Assembly: GCA_963965975.1 (NCBI GenBank) | Contig: OZ014418.1 | Coordinates: 2,136,275-2,200,274, forward strand | Direction: 5' to 3' | DNA from: Xestospongia bergquistia | Lineage: Eukaryota > Porifera > Demospongiae > Haplosclerida > Petrosiidae | DNA: 64,000 bases | Part shown: positions 1-15,960 of the stretch, one piece after another | How the letters are laid out: each line of letters opens with the position of its first letter | Position numbering within the stretch: position 1 is the first letter of the stretch | Program-made: the position numbers and the translations under genes | Notes under the pieces: model-generated | Database searches by the model: none | The model's input: the letters and a program-made list of their open reading frames with translations, nothing else | What the model was told of the DNA's origin: nothing

Positions 1-3930
<3,930 letters not shown>

Positions 3931-3975
3931 AATTATTTTTAAATCCTGTAAAAAGTTTATACAATTAATTAATAT

Positions 3976-4056
3976 TCAGTATTAAATCATTGTCATCTTC
4001 CTCTTTGCTGGAAGATACAAGTCCTCTATAACTGAAAAGTCTTTGAATAATTGCCA
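3976..4056 (-). pseudogene. decayed copy of the PPP1R36-like 3' end
   Basis: About 80 bases just after the TTLL stop resemble 6135-6214, the end of the PPP1R36-like gene that encodes its acidic Ser/Glu/Asp tail. Shared blocks include TAAATCATTGT and ATCTTCCTCTT, followed by a CTGGAAGAT block, in the same order. No long frame survives. It mirrors the decayed TTLL 3' copy at 5975-6065, so the facing gene ends appear to have been duplicated together. Confidence 0.6.
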
Positions 4057-4062
4057 GAATCT

Positions 4063-4395
4063 CATCATTTTGATGTAAGCCCAATATTTAGTTACCAAAG
4101 TCAAAACTGGTCTAACTCAGTATGTATAATGCCAAGTAGAAGCCAAAAAGTACTCTTTGTAGTTTTTGTACAGTAACTGAAACTATGAGCAAGACTATTT
4201 CAACTTAACTAAATGGGTTAGTTCAGTTGAAAACAGTATATATCTGCTCATAGCTTAAATTGAAGCCATGATTCAATTACTGTCTAAAAGTGTGTGTAAA
4301 AGCAATGTAGTTGTAACTAATTGGTTTTATGCATATTGAGTTACACTAGTATTTGCCCTGTAGCAACTTAGAATTGGCGTTATATATTGATGAAT
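4063..4395. mobile_element. MITE-like foldback element, family 1, copy a
   Basis: The ends are related as inverted repeats around GATGTAAGCCCAAT, degenerate at the right end. The interior is also largely foldback. The same element, in the same orientation and about the same length, is at 56692-57052. It has no coding capacity, so it is probably a non-autonomous DNA transposon. Confidence 0.65.
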
Positions 4396-4533
4396 CTGTA
4401 GTACAAAGACTACTTGTTGCTACACTACAAGGAAATATAATATAGTAGACTAAGAGTACCAGTTAAACGCATCAAATTGAATTGCTCTGTCCTAGACTGT
4501 AAAAATAAATATGTTACTTTAATGAACTGATTT

Positions 4534-4690
4534 ATAGCTTACATCATAGATCAGTTTATTACTATGGAATCTAGAATGTATGTAAATTATTCACTCTATA
4601 ATTCTTGCTTTGTAATAGCATACCAACAAATTATATAGTGAGTAATTCACACGAATTCTAGGTCCATAATAATTCATCCATGCAAGCTAC
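4534..4690. mobile_element. MITE-like foldback element, family 2, copy a
   Basis: About 157 bases with ends TAGCTTACATCA and TGCAAGCTAC facing each other. Subterminal arms include GAATT..ATTCAC and GTGAGTAATTCACACGAATTC. Related copies lie at 5637-5902, 25815-25951, 47820-47969, 53624-53778 and 63615-63766. Confidence 0.65.
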
Positions 4691-4900
4691 TAAGATTTTT
4701 TGCAATTGGATAATTAAGTTAATACGGTCAGTGTAAAGTCAATACGAAAGTAATTTAAACTTTGTACAGACGGTAAAATTTAAATTATCTGTGACGTAAG
4801 GTTTGCTGCAATTCATATTTACAGCTTTTATTTTGTGTAACTATCGCACTAAAGACAGAAGAAGAGGACACAAGAGGCGAGACTTCATCGTTGTTCAAAA

Positions 4901-5209
4901 TGGCAGCTCCACATTATTATCCACCGCCGTCTCATAATCCATATTTTGGTCACGCTGTACCACAATATGTGCAACCTCAACCTCAATATGTGCAGTATCC
5001 AGCACCTCGACCTATGTATATGCAACCACAATCTTGTAACGTTACTAATAATATTAACGCAGGTGGCAAACAGGTACAATATTTAGCATACAATTTGGAC
5101 AACAAATATTTGCACAATATTTTTTTTTCTTTCTCTTTTATCTTTAGAATATTAACAGTCACAACAAATCTAATAATAGAAGTGGTTGCTGCTGTTTTAA
5201 TTAGTGCAA
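4901..5209 (+). CDS. small Pro/Gln/Tyr-rich protein with Cys-rich tail
   Basis: Two-exon gene of unknown function. Exon 1 (4901 to about 5071) encodes MAAPHYYPPPSHNPYFGHAV and a head rich in Pro, Gln and Tyr, ending with an Asn-rich stretch (NVTNNIN). A phase-0 donor CAG|GTACAA follows; the acceptor is near 5145. The second exon then reads NINSHNKSNNRSGCCFN and stops near 5207-5209. Head, start context (CAAAATGGC) and phase-0 intron match the minus-strand family at 13835-36511, but the tail here is short and Cys-containing and lacks the WPW membrane module. The Cys-Cys tail could be lipid-modified (inference only). An AATAAA is at 5225-5230. The ORF also runs on through the intron to 5229, so an unspliced form cannot be excluded. 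Confidence 0.6.
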
Positions 5210-5636
5210 TACATATAGTTACTGAATAAATATGTATGCATTGACTATAATCATGTATGATATATTACTGTGTGGTTTGTTTTAATTTCTCACTACATAG
5301 CAGGCTTGGTATGGTTATTGTGTGCAATGCTTTTATTATTGAACTAAATATAAATGGCAAAAATTTACACATGTAATTTATAATACATTTGTATATGCAA
5401 GTGCATCTGTTTAAGGCCCAACAGACATGATAATAAGGTTGATGACAATTTTTGAAACAGACTGGTATTTATTTACATGTAGCTTTAAAATGAGCCTGTT
5501 CGTGTGCATGCACACAATGAAATTATAATATTGATTTTTGAAACTACCCCATATTGTTTGAGTCACACTGGGAAATTACATGTTGTAACTACATGTAAAA
5601 TATGCTAAATATTAATCAGTTATTTTTACAGCCAGG

Positions 5637-5902
5637 CATAGCTTACATCAGTGAGATACTATATATATATATATGAAATCTAGGGCTCGAGTGAATTATT
5701 CCCTAGACAAAACAATATTTTCAATTTACACAGAAATATAAGTAAGTATATACACAATTATATAGCATTCTTATACTCGTTATAATGATATGATTCGTTG
5801 GTATGTTATACTATTACAAGACAACAAATTGTACATGGAGTAAATGTACATGAATTTTGAATTCCATACTATCCATACTGATCATATTCATGATTTAAGC
5901 TA
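5637..5902. mobile_element. MITE-like element, family 2, degraded copy b
   Basis: Starts TAGCTTACATCAGTGAG and ends with TTTAAGCTAC. Internal blocks (GTTGGTATGTTATACTA, TGAATTTTGAATTCCATA) match the other family 2 copies. It is longer and more diverged, with an inserted AT run. Confidence 0.5.
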
Positions 5903-5974
5903 CAAATTAGTTGGGACAGCAACAATTAGGAGAAACCAACTGAACCACTGATGATATAGCTAACACTACAAAAT

Positions 5975-6065
5975 ATAAAACAGGGTCTCCTCAGTTATCC
6001 AGATTTTTACGTAAGCATGCTTATGGTTAAGCTGTGCACGGCCCTATGAAGGAAAGCATCCTCGC
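5975..6065 (+). pseudogene. decayed copy of TTLL last exon
   Basis: The block CTCAGTTATCCAGATTTTTACGTAAGCATGC... matches 3765-3850 of the TTLL last exon (CTCAGATACCCAGAATTTTACGTAAGCATGC...), followed by diverged similarity to about 6065. The frame is broken. It lies just downstream of the convergent PPP1R36-like gene end. Confidence 0.65.
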
Positions 6066-6134
6066 AAAGAAAAGTTTAAAGTTTTCAAATTCTGTAAAAA
6101 CCATGGATAAAAATTGTTATCATTGTTATTAATT

Positions 6135-7802
6135 TTATTCGTCAGATAAATCATTGTTATCTTCCTCTTCACTGGAAGATGAGTCCTCTATCAACTGTAG
6201 AGTCTTTGAGTCAAACTTTGACTTAGGCTGACCAATAATTCCAACATTACTAGTAGAAGGATTAATGCTCTCAGAACTAACAAAAATGGCAATTTACATT
6301 AATTTCAGTGTTAGCATTATATATACCTTATCTCTGGTATCTGTATATTTCTATGTTTTGATAACTGTGACAATGGTGGCGGATAGAGAATCTCCATTAC
6401 TGGACTCCGAATTCTAGAACAAGTTTATACTATTATCAATATCACCAGAAGTAATATGTACTTTGGAAGTAATCCTGGTGCTGGACGATCGTAATGTACT
6501 TTCCAAGTTAAACTGTACATGATTCCAGCATTCAAAATGGATTTAAGTACATATTTGAATACTTACTGATCGTCATCAGTTTCATTTTCCATTACTAAGC
6601 TTCCCAAGTCATCATCCTGATCTGTGACTGAGTCTAACATAAATGAAAAGTAAGAACAGACAAAGTATGAGAGAATATACCTTTATCTGAAGGTGGAGTT
6701 ATAGCTATATCTTTGTTAAATGCTCTAGTTCTCAGAAGACTAATAACATAATTATATTCACTGTATTGTTAACTGTCAATTCTCCTATTTACCTCCCTAG
6801 AACTGAATGTATAGTGTCCCAGTGTTGATAACCAAAAGTGACCCAGCTTACTAACATGGTAAACTCATAAATAGCCTGTGAAAAGTTGAAATGGGATTTT
6901 AACAGTATCTCTTATTTTTACCTCATATAAATATTGGTCCATTAATGTTCGAGAAAACCGGAGTCTGTAAAAAACTAAAAAATACATGGATAGTCTGTTT
7001 ATACTGATTACCGTCCTTGCATTGAATGATGACTGAACTCTATACCTAGACCAGCTATTAGTTGAATATATGAAGCACTCAAATTTGATTTGGTTTGTTC
7101 TAATTTTTGCACAGTCTCTTTTAAAAACATTCGAGCTTTGTCACCTGCTATTCTAAGAACAAGCAAAAGGCAAACATAATAGATCATCAACTTATGATGT
7201 TATTCACCCTTGAGTGTCAATTGATTCATCTTTCAATGCAGTTTCATGTTGTAGATGCAAATCAAAATAGTTTAAAATATTCCACAGAAAACTATCCATT
7301 GATGCAGTCCTGTTAGAATAGGTAATAAAATAAACTTTTAGAGAGAAAGAGTACTTTTAACCAAGCCAATAAATGTAGTTACTGGTGGTTGTAGGGAAAA
7401 ATGGCTATAGAGTTGTCTCTAATACTTATACTATTAACAAACTATATTATATATGACTTACTTATAACAATCATCAAATATTTGAGATGAGCTTTTCTTC
7501 ATTTCCTTAAGCAACAGTGGATTTATAAGGTCTATAGCTACTCCTATTTATACAATAGTAGATTTTTTTGTTGCGTTCGGTATGAACTCACTTTTAACAT
7601 CATTCAATGTAACAACTTGATTAATGTCATTATCACTGGATGTTGCTTGAAGTTTGGTATTGAAGAATAGCTGATGCACAGAGGGTGCAGTACCAACTCT
7701 TTATAACCTTCTATTAATAAGGATAATATTGTTGTTCTTTAGTTACCTTTCTAGTTTGAGTTGGTTCGTTGTATCATCCCAAGTCCACCTTCCTTTCTCC
7801 AT
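6135..7802 (-). CDS. PPP1R36: PPP1R36-like protein
   Basis: Gene of about 11 exons read on the minus strand, from ATG at 7800-7802 (MEKGRWTWDD) to a stop at 6135-6137. Recognisable family features are the Trp-rich start, a VTLNDVK segment, and a core exon with SASYIQLIAGLGIEFSHH. These are followed by LRFSRTLMDQYLYEAIYEF, LVSWVTFGYQHWD and SLLRTRAFN, which parallel the conserved core of protein phosphatase 1 regulatory subunit 36 as I remember it. The C-terminus is acidic (Ser/Glu/Asp). The animal protein is linked to PP1 regulation and sperm/flagellar roles; here that is inference by homology. It shares a 243-base divergent promoter with the asparaginase gene and converges on TTLL. The acceptor of exon 2 is not clear. 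Confidence 0.72.
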
Positions 7803-8045
7803 TGTGAAAATTGGGGCGGGGCTCGTTTGCAAAATATAATATATTATGTCAGAATATATATACGTGACGTATTTATACTAGGTGTATATACTATATATAT
7901 AGTATGTAGAATGACGTAGTCTATAACTATGTATGATCATGTGATTATTACACCTCCACCACGCCCTGGATGTTTGCTTTAAAAGACGTGTCACAGGTAA
8001 CTTATATATCATATGCTTTTTATGTGTAAGTTTTTGTTATTCAAT
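7803..8045. promoter_or_regulatory. bidirectional intergenic region PPP1R36/ASPG
   Basis: 243 bases between two divergent start codons (7802 on minus, 8046 on plus). It must hold both promoters and 5' leaders. It contains palindromic AT stretches (TATACTATATATATAGTAT) and no obvious gene. Confidence 0.55.
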
Positions 8046-11000
8046 ATGTCTGTTTGTGAAAATAACGAACAAGAGATGGACCGTGTTTCCCAAGTTGAAA
8101 AGAAATGTCGAGTATTAGTTTTATACACAGGAGGGACCATTGGTATGAAATGGACAGAAAAAGGTACATCAACAAGAGACTAGTTCATAGAAATAATAGA
8201 GATTGGAGATTGTATGAAATACAACAAGAGAGTACCTAACACATGGAATAGTATAGTTAGAAATATTGTATGATCCTTCACATAGAAAATAGCATAGATC
8301 TCCATTTCAATTAGCATGTCATGTCATGATTGTATTTGATTTAGGATATGTCCCAGCAAAGGATTACTTCAATGATAAAGTACGCACATATCCAATGTTA
8401 CATGATTCACAATACAAGTTGACTGACAGTGAAATACATGAACTTAATCCTTTGAGACCAATTGCTCTACCGTAAGTCTTACTATCACACATACATTAAT
8501 ATCACAATCAAGATATATTATAAGCTCTGTAACTTTAATACATTTTAAGCCTGAAATATTAGACCACATGATGATCAGTGATAAAAACAACCAGGAATAA
8601 GTGATTCACATTGCTCAAACTAATAAAGTATAATACTCTGTATATTTCAACAAAGGGGGTTTTAATACATAATTAATTTGTCTACAACAAACTGTGGGGA
8701 CAATCGAATGATTTGTCTATTGTGTAAATAAGGTGTTACTTGTACTACATGATTACTTCCTACTTGTAACAAGTACATGAATATCTGTCAAATATAATGT
8801 CTTAATGACAATAATTATAATATTGTGTTGTTAAACATTTGTACTACTTATGTTGAACATTTATAGTGTTTAACATATATACATGTACATGAAAGGTTCA
8901 AACCATAAAATGGTTGGTTGATATTCTAGAGTATTCTTGACATGTAATATTGAATGTAATCTTATTGACAAAAATGTGTCTAATGTCCTTGTTTTGTTTA
9001 TTTTCCTTTACAAATTAATATTCTCTTTTTGATCTTTTGTTTGTGTAGTTTAACTATGAATAAACATCGCATCATCTACTGTATTCAAGAGTATGACCCT
9101 CTATTAGACTCTAGTAATATGTCAATGAGTGATTGGGCTCGTATTGCTACAGATATTAGCAAATGGTACTCAAAGTTTGATTCCTTCATTGTTCTTCATG
9201 GTACAGACACTATGGCATACACTGCATCAGCATTGTCCTTTATGTTGGAGAACTTGGGAAAAACTGTCATTTTAACAGGATCACAGGTATAGCTTGAATG
9301 GACAAATGAATAGATGAGAACAGACAGACAGACAAATGGGTGGATGGATAAATCAATGGACAGATGAATAGATGAATAGATAGATGGATTGATAATGTTA
9401 TGAAATACTAAGTGATAAGTAAGGACTATTGTTTTTACTAACATCTCAGATCCCTTTGTCTGAGTTGAGAAATGATGGCAGAGACAACTTCTTGGAAGCT
9501 CTAATCATAGCCGGGGAATACATCATTCCAGAGGTCACTATACTATTAAAATAGTTTATAGATTATTATTGGTTTGTTACAGGTGACACTTTACTTCAAT
9601 AACAGATTGTATAGAGGGAATAGAACTGTAAAATTGAATTCAGGTCAACTTGATCCTTTCTCCTCTCCTAACATACCTCCTTTAGCTACTGTAGGAGTTG
9701 AGATAGAAAGTAAGACACATTAATTTTATATGTACAGTGTAATCTATAGACGATGTCATCATTTGCTATGAATAGAATGATAGTTGTTTATTTGTTTTGT
9801 TAATAAAGTGTTTGTTTTGACGTATGAATATTTGTGCTATGAATATAATTATTCATGCACCATAGATTATAATACAAAGAGACACAGTAATGATAAACTC
9901 AAATTGATTTTTTAGCTAACAAAATATTCTTGATCAATATAGACCAGTTGTTATTTATGATAATTAGTTTGTATGAAGGACACTCACAATAAGTAGTAAT
10001 TATTTATAGCTACTTGGAATTGAAGGATGTGTACTGTTCGTGACATGAACAAACAAAACAAAGTTGTTTACCTGTAAAGAAATACACTTAAACATTTTAT
10101 TCTTCCACTGTATGAATAGAACTTGATATATTGAGTTTTTAAATAGAACTAATAGAAAACAAAGACACAATTTAATTTGTTTTTTCTTCCTCTTATAGTT
10201 GTTTGGGATGCTCTGTTTCGACCTACTACTATAGAAAAGTTTAGAGTCCATTCTGACATGAACACTAATGTTGGAATACTGAGAATATTTCCTGGTATTT
10301 CTCAGACAGCTGTAAGTCATAATAAGTATAATATCGACATAATAGAAGAATATGTAAATATAATCTTGAGAAGTATTGTAATTTTAAACAATCTAAATAT
10401 AACTATCCTAGGTCCACTCCTTTCTTCAGTCACCAATGGAGGGTGTGGTTTTACAGTCATATGGCTCTGGCAATATTCCTGATATTCGTGATGATATTAT
10501 AAAAGAATTGAAGAATGCCAGCGAGAGGGGAGTGGTCATTGTGAATTGTACTCAATGTTTGACGGGACATGTCACTGAAAAATATGCTGCTGGAAGAGTG
10601 AGTAAAACATTAAAACAGTATAAGTAAAATCAATGTTTCTCTTCCCCAGATTCTCAAAGATATTGGAGTTATTCCTGGACATGATATGACACCAGAGGCA
10701 GCTCTTACTAAACTCTCTTATCTTCTCGGCAAGAGGGATTTGACATTAGAGGAGAGACGTCAACTAATGGAGAAGAATATGAGAGGAGAATTGACAGTAT
10801 TCGAGGAACGGAATGTGTCACAACTCTCTTTTCTTGAGACTGAGTTACTTCAATCAGTGGCCAAGACACTTCATATTTCATCTTCTAAGGCAAGCATCTC
10901 TAGATCACATAAAAACACTGTCCTTAATATTTAGCAATAAAAGTAATACTCAGTTAAAACAATTGTGTACTTGTCTTTCAAATGTTATCGTTGTGGCTTT

Positions 11001-12636
11001 TCCGATCTCTTTTAGGGTGTCAAATTATTGAGAGAGACATTATTTCCTCCTCTTATGTGTGCTGCTGCAGCTAAAGGAGATCTGGAGAGGCTGAAAAAAT
11101 TACAACAAGAGGTAGTAATGTAATATTGTTTAAAAAGATCATAAACAATGCACATTAGTATGTGTACATGTACACGTACATATAATAACACATTGTTAAA
11201 ATAGATTGATTGTTTTTATAGTCACATGATTTGTATACATTAACAAATGTTTTGATTACTAATTACTATGAAATAACACAGGTTGTGTACTTAAAAAATT
11301 CCTTTTCAAAAAGTGGTATGAAGGGATGATCTATTACAGAGTCTATAATGACAGCTCTTACACACGATGCGGTAGATCTGGCACAGATAACATAGAGACA
11401 CCCCTCCCCCACACAGCATCCCTAAAAATTATTAATTTTTGTCTGACATTAACTAAACTTTTAATTGCCATGACAATTAATTACATACATACTATTACTT
11501 TGAAGAATAAACAACTATGAAATAGTTAGATTGACCAATCCATTTTAACAGTGTGCAATCAATGACTTTTGTAATAAATGTTCATAGAGGCAAATAGTAC
11601 ATGAATTATGAACAAAGAAACTGAAATTTATTTTATTTCTTGATTGTTGTTATAGTAACTAACACTACTTTAGGGAGGTGATTTTAGTTTACCCGATTAT
11701 GTTGGACTTACCCCTCTTCACTTGGCCGCTCGTGGAGGTAAAGTTGAAGTTGTACATTACCTCCTTCAACATGGTGCATCGGTTCATATGAAGGACACTT
11801 TCAATCATACTCCTCTTTATGCTGCCATCATGTTCAAGTGAGCAATGACATCAATACTTATGATAAATGTAATGCTTATTGTTAGACATTTAGAAGTTAT
11901 TGAACTTTTAGTAAAGACTGGAGCACATATCCAAGAGTCCTCAATAGAAATTGGTACTAAGTTATGCCAGTAAGATGAAGTTACACACACACACACACAC
12001 ACACATTGCATATCATGATAAAACAACCATTGACTTCAAAAAGAAACTTTTCATTGCACGAAGCATAATACAACTCAAGACAGATAATATGTTGTAATCA
12101 TGAATGTTTTATTTACTTAGGGCTGCAGCTAAAAATGATATTGAGTCACTCAAAGCATGGAATCTAGCTGGTGCTGATCTCAATACAAAAGACTATGCTA
12201 ATAGGACAGCCTTATCTCTGGTGATTATGAGTAGAATAAATATGCATAATGTGTGATAAGTTGTTATATTGTAACTTTTAGATTTATCGTACTGTGTGTA
12301 GTAGTAGAACATGTAAGTAATATAGGTACATTATCAGCTCAGTAGATTCCTATTTTAACTATCGCTAAAAAATAATTTTAGTACCAACATTGATAATTTT
12401 ATAATTATGGTTATTGTAATTTTATTTGATAGGCTAAAGAAAATGGTCATTGTGAAGTGGTACAGTTCATATCTGAAGCTATTGGTCTAAATACAATTAA
12501 GGAAGATAGCAAGGAGAGTCAAGGAGCTCAAGAGAAATGTGAAGGAAAATCGAACTCTAAGTCACACCATGAACGTCGTGATAGTAGTGGACAGCTTTGT
12601 ACATTAAACTTACCTTCAGTAAAATCTGACAACTGA
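8046..12636 (+). CDS. ASPG: L-asparaginase with ankyrin repeats (60 kDa lysophospholipase family)
   Basis: About 13 exons. It hydrolyses asparagine to aspartate; animal orthologs are also named 60 kDa lysophospholipase. Exon 1 (8046 to about 8161) carries the first catalytic Thr motif LYTGGTIGMK. The exon ending at 9287 has the second, VLHGTDTMAYTASALSFM, with the conserved Thr-Asp pair. Later exons encode LTGSQIPLSELRNDGRDN, PMEGVVLQSYGSGN and VNCTQCLTGHV, typical of type I-like asparaginases. The C-terminus from about 11674 has ankyrin repeats (GLTPLHLAARGGKVEVVHYL, then HLEVIELLVKTGAHI and AAAKNDIESLKAWNLAGADL). The last exon (about 12434-12636) is a polar tail. The exon ending at 10889 uses a GC donor (TCTAAG|GCAAGC). 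No signal peptide is visible, so it is probably cytosolic. Confidence 0.92.
9300..9395 (+). repeat. GAYA-type minisatellite in ASPG intron
   Basis: Degenerate tetranucleotide tract (GACAGACAGACA, GATGAATAGATAGATGGA). Non-coding, within the intron after the HGTDTMAY exon. Confidence 0.75.
11985..12004 (+). repeat. (CA)n microsatellite
   Basis: Ten CA units in an ASPG intron between two ankyrin-coding exons. Confidence 0.85.
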
Positions 12637-13834
12637 GATATTGTCATTATATTTGTTCATTGTATAATACATTTCTATAATGTTTTCATTCTTCAGTTCT
12701 GATAGAATTGTTCATGTTTTTTAGTATTGTCATCAGTTTTTAATATTTAAATTGAAACTAATTGGCAACTTAATATACACTATATATTATATATTCAAGA
12801 GTTGGGTTTTAGTAAATTGTAAAGCAATGGTCTTCACCATATCACAGGGAAGAATCTGACCAGCTGGCTTGACCATATGACATTTGATCATGATTTGTCA
12901 TAAGAGGTGACCTTTTGAACAAAACTAATCATAACATTGGTGTAGTCATAGAGATACAATAAAATCAACAGTGATACAAGTAGGATCAGATAGGAATCTG
13001 GACTTTGTTGTAATGTATATTGAAATTTATTTGTGATTTCTTACACCATAAATTTTTAAGGGTGGTGAAAATCTTATTGACAAAATTTATGTCTACAAGC
13101 AATACTTAGAAATACATATCATATTACCAGTTTATTCCGGTGGTCAAATCCAATATAAATCTTCAATTGTTTAAATCATGTTTGATTAATCAAATACCTA
13201 ATTAATAAAATGGATAAAAGGAGATATTGACGTCAAACACACTTCCCACTTATCTCCTTTTTCAAACAAGCTCGAATCTTTTCTTTTTGATCTTTGCATG
13301 AAATTATACATTCAAGCAATGAGAAATCAGTTTGTAATGATTATAATCTCATTAACTGGACAATGTTTGTTGACAATTTATATGTACAAGCAATATTTAG
13401 ACTGCATCGCTCACTTTCTTTCAACATAATCTGCTCACGTGTAGAAGGGAAATATTTTATTGATGAAGTTTCATGATAACACTAAAATTAATGCACATCA
13501 TATGACTTTCATCATTTGTCTGATAACTAACTGTTGATTAACTTTATTTTCATATTCAAGTTGATCCGAGGGTGTGAAAGGAAAAAAGCGAAGGAACAAA
13601 CTCCCACAGAATTAATTAAATGCCAGGTAGTGCTCTCAAGAGTTGCGTTACTACGTGTGCCTATTCAAGTTTTAATAGTTCATGTTTTAAAGACTTATGA
13701 TACAACTTATAAAAGTTTGATTATACATAAATTAATAAAACAGCTTTCTAGTTAGAAATACAACATATTTAATACATTTGCTATTTATATCATGTAACCA
13801 TTAATTGGGGAATAATTGTTCTTTTAAATTATAC
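12637..13834. other. intergenic, no convincing gene
   Basis: AT-rich spacer between the convergent ASPG and small membrane protein genes. A weak direct repeat is visible: ACAAAATTTATGTCTACAAG near 13080 against ACAATTTATATGTACAAG near 13372, both followed by CAATA(C/T)TTAGA. The short reading frames at 13294 and 13534 have no family features and are probably chance. Confidence 0.5.
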
Positions 13835-14148
13835 TCAACACCCGTACATGAGACAGAGGAGGAGCCAAACAAAAACCCATGGCCAAAAAAGTAAAGTAAT
13901 TATAAAATGGAGGACATGGTTTGGACGGTCATCATTGACATAGACACGCTGTTGGGTTACCTAAGGTAAAATAAAAACAAAACAGAACAGTTATCATAAC
14001 AAATCAAGAGTAGCTTAATGTTTACTATTTCAATAACAAATAAAGATAAAATCACATGATCAACAATGATGAAATTGTTCACATGATCAAGTATTGCCTA
14101 AAACTAACAAATCACTCCCAAAACACAATTTTTATTAAAGACTAACAT

Positions 14149-14202
<54 letters not shown>

Positions 14203-14640
14203 CCACCACTCTTGAAGAGTACATCTACAGAAGACTACATACAGTCTAGAAGAGTACATATCTGCATTAAGTTGCTGGGGTGGATTTTTAAGTGATTAAT
14301 CATAGATAATATTGTTTTGATAGTTATAAAAATTACTCTTGTTCCATTAATTGATTATAACTAATTTTAATTGTTAAACCAATTGGGAAACCATGCATGT
14401 TAGTAGATGAAAGAGAAGTAGACAAAATGGGTCAGGGATCAGGTCGTATTAACTTACAGTTGGTTGTGAACCAACAACTACAACATTTGTAGTTGCTTGT
14501 TGAGCAGGTGCTGGTTGATAACCGGTGGCCTGGTAACCAGTATAAACTCCACCAGCAGGCTGGTATCCACCTTGATAACCAGGTGGAGGGTAGCCTTGCT
14601 GATAGCCAGGATTATATGGCGGTGGTTGTTGATATGCCAT
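13835..14640 (-). CDS. P/Q/Y-rich small membrane protein, WPW family (member 1)
   Basis: Two exons, 14458-14640 and 13835-13960, joined at a phase-0 intron. The head begins MAYQQPPPYNPGYQQGYPPP, includes a PPPY (PPxY-type, possible WW-domain ligand) and ends with TTNVVVVGSQPT. The second exon starts VTQQRVYVNDDRPNHVLH and continues FIITLLFWPWVFVWLLLC to LMYGC-stop. The hydrophobic stretch of about 20 residues probably inserts in a membrane; the end is Cys-rich. Function is unknown. The His-x3-His / WPW / VW pattern recalls short uncharacterised membrane segments following Pro-rich tails in other eukaryotes (from memory, not searched). A longer in-frame start exists at 14679, but ATG 14640 fits the family. 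Confidence 0.78.
14150..14201 (+). repeat. (CA)n microsatellite
   Basis: About 26 CA units within the intron of the small membrane protein gene. Confidence 0.95.
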
Positions 14641-15151
14641 CACTAGTAGAGAGACTAGAGAAATAGAAGTACTGAACAACTAATGGCTTTAACAATGCTT
14701 GTATTATCACTATAATGAATGTACATTACATAGTTAAAGGACTACAGTACTCCTCACAGCGTTATGATTGAAGATTTTACTACTTGATTACGGGCTCTCA
14801 CTTATGAACAGGTAACTTTCCCAGAAAACTCCACCTTTTAAGTTATAACAACCTTATTAGTTCTGGAGGGAGGGGCTGGCAGCGGTCAAGGGTCATAACT
14901 GATAAGGCGGCAATAAAATTAATGTATAGTTTGAGTTCATTTACTTAGCAGTTACTAATTTCAATATTCCCATTATAATGGCAAAGAGTAACTTAATGCA
15001 AACAGAAGTTCAGTGTTTTCAACATAGGATTTATGTTGTTATTATACACACAACTAAATTGAAAGAGTAACTGATTGTTACATAAAAAATTAATAAAATC
15101 AAAATAAATGTGGATTGATGTACTGTAATACTCTTCACACTTTGATCTCTC

Positions 15152-15660
15152 TTAACATCCGTAGATACAACAGATTAAAAGCCAGACAAAAATCCATGGC
15201 CAGCAAAAAAATGTGATGAGGCAATGAAGGACATGATTTGGACGATCTTTTGTTGTAATAACTGTAGTCTAAAATAAAAATGTATATTATAGTAATGGAA
15301 ATCTCTACAGTGATATGTCTGTGCATCTTCTTCTAATTATATGTTTGTGTGTGAGTATGTTGAGAGTATATCAAATAAAATGTACCCTATTCTATAGTTA
15401 AAACTCATTGAAAATGTCTCCATGATGTATCAATGATAGCATAATGAACTATTCACAATGCCCTATTTTTATTTGCACTGTCATTAATTAATTACCTGAG
15501 GTGTTGACTGAACTACCACTACATTGTTGCTTGTCTGTTGTTGTTGTTGTACTGGTGGAGGAGCTTGATGGTAGTATGGAGAGGGAGGTGGATGGCCGTA
15601 GCCTGCTGGAGGTGCTGGATGACCATAGCCCAGTGGCTGGGATGCAAAATTGGTGTCCAT
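15152..15660 (-). CDS. P/Q/Y-rich small membrane protein, WPW family (member 2)
   Basis: Exon 1 (15496-15660) encodes MDTNFASQPLGYGHPAPPAG, a Tyr/Pro/His-rich run and QQQQQTSNNVVVVQSTPQ. Exon 2 (15152-15268) begins after TTTTAG and encodes TTVITTKDRPNHVLHCLI, then TFFCWPWIFVWLLICC and IYGC-stop. The intron is phase 0, as in the other members. The linker between head and membrane segment is polar (KDRPNH). Function is unknown. Its start lies 300 bases from the divergent ADP-dependent glucokinase start. Confidence 0.78.
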
Positions 15661-15960
15661 TGATGCAATAGTCTCAATAAGTTCCTTTATATGACTAGCT
15701 TGTAATTTTCTACAGTTCTCTTATGACAGTTCAGTTTTATTCTTTATATAACTAGCTTGTAGTTTTCTACAGTTCTCTTATATAGACAGTTCAGTTTTGT
15801 CTCATCATGCTGTTTGTTTTGCAACAGTGTATTACATGTTAACGCACAAAAAAATACACGTGACATTTTATGTAGTAAGTGATTATAAAAATCGACACTA
15901 GGTTAATATGAATATCAATTTCCTTATTAATAATTAATTAAGGGCGTGGTCGAGTCAACA
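15661..15960. promoter_or_regulatory. bidirectional intergenic region, member 2 / ADPGK
   Basis: Separates two divergent starts. It contains an imperfect direct repeat: TATGACTAGCTTGTAATTTT at about 15690 and TATAACTAGCTTGTAGTTTT at about 15746, each followed by CTACAGTTCTCTTAT. Confidence 0.5.

Noticed and set aside
13294-13755. Short plus-strand frames of 60-73 residues
   Set aside because: AT-driven composition, no motif, no exon structure.
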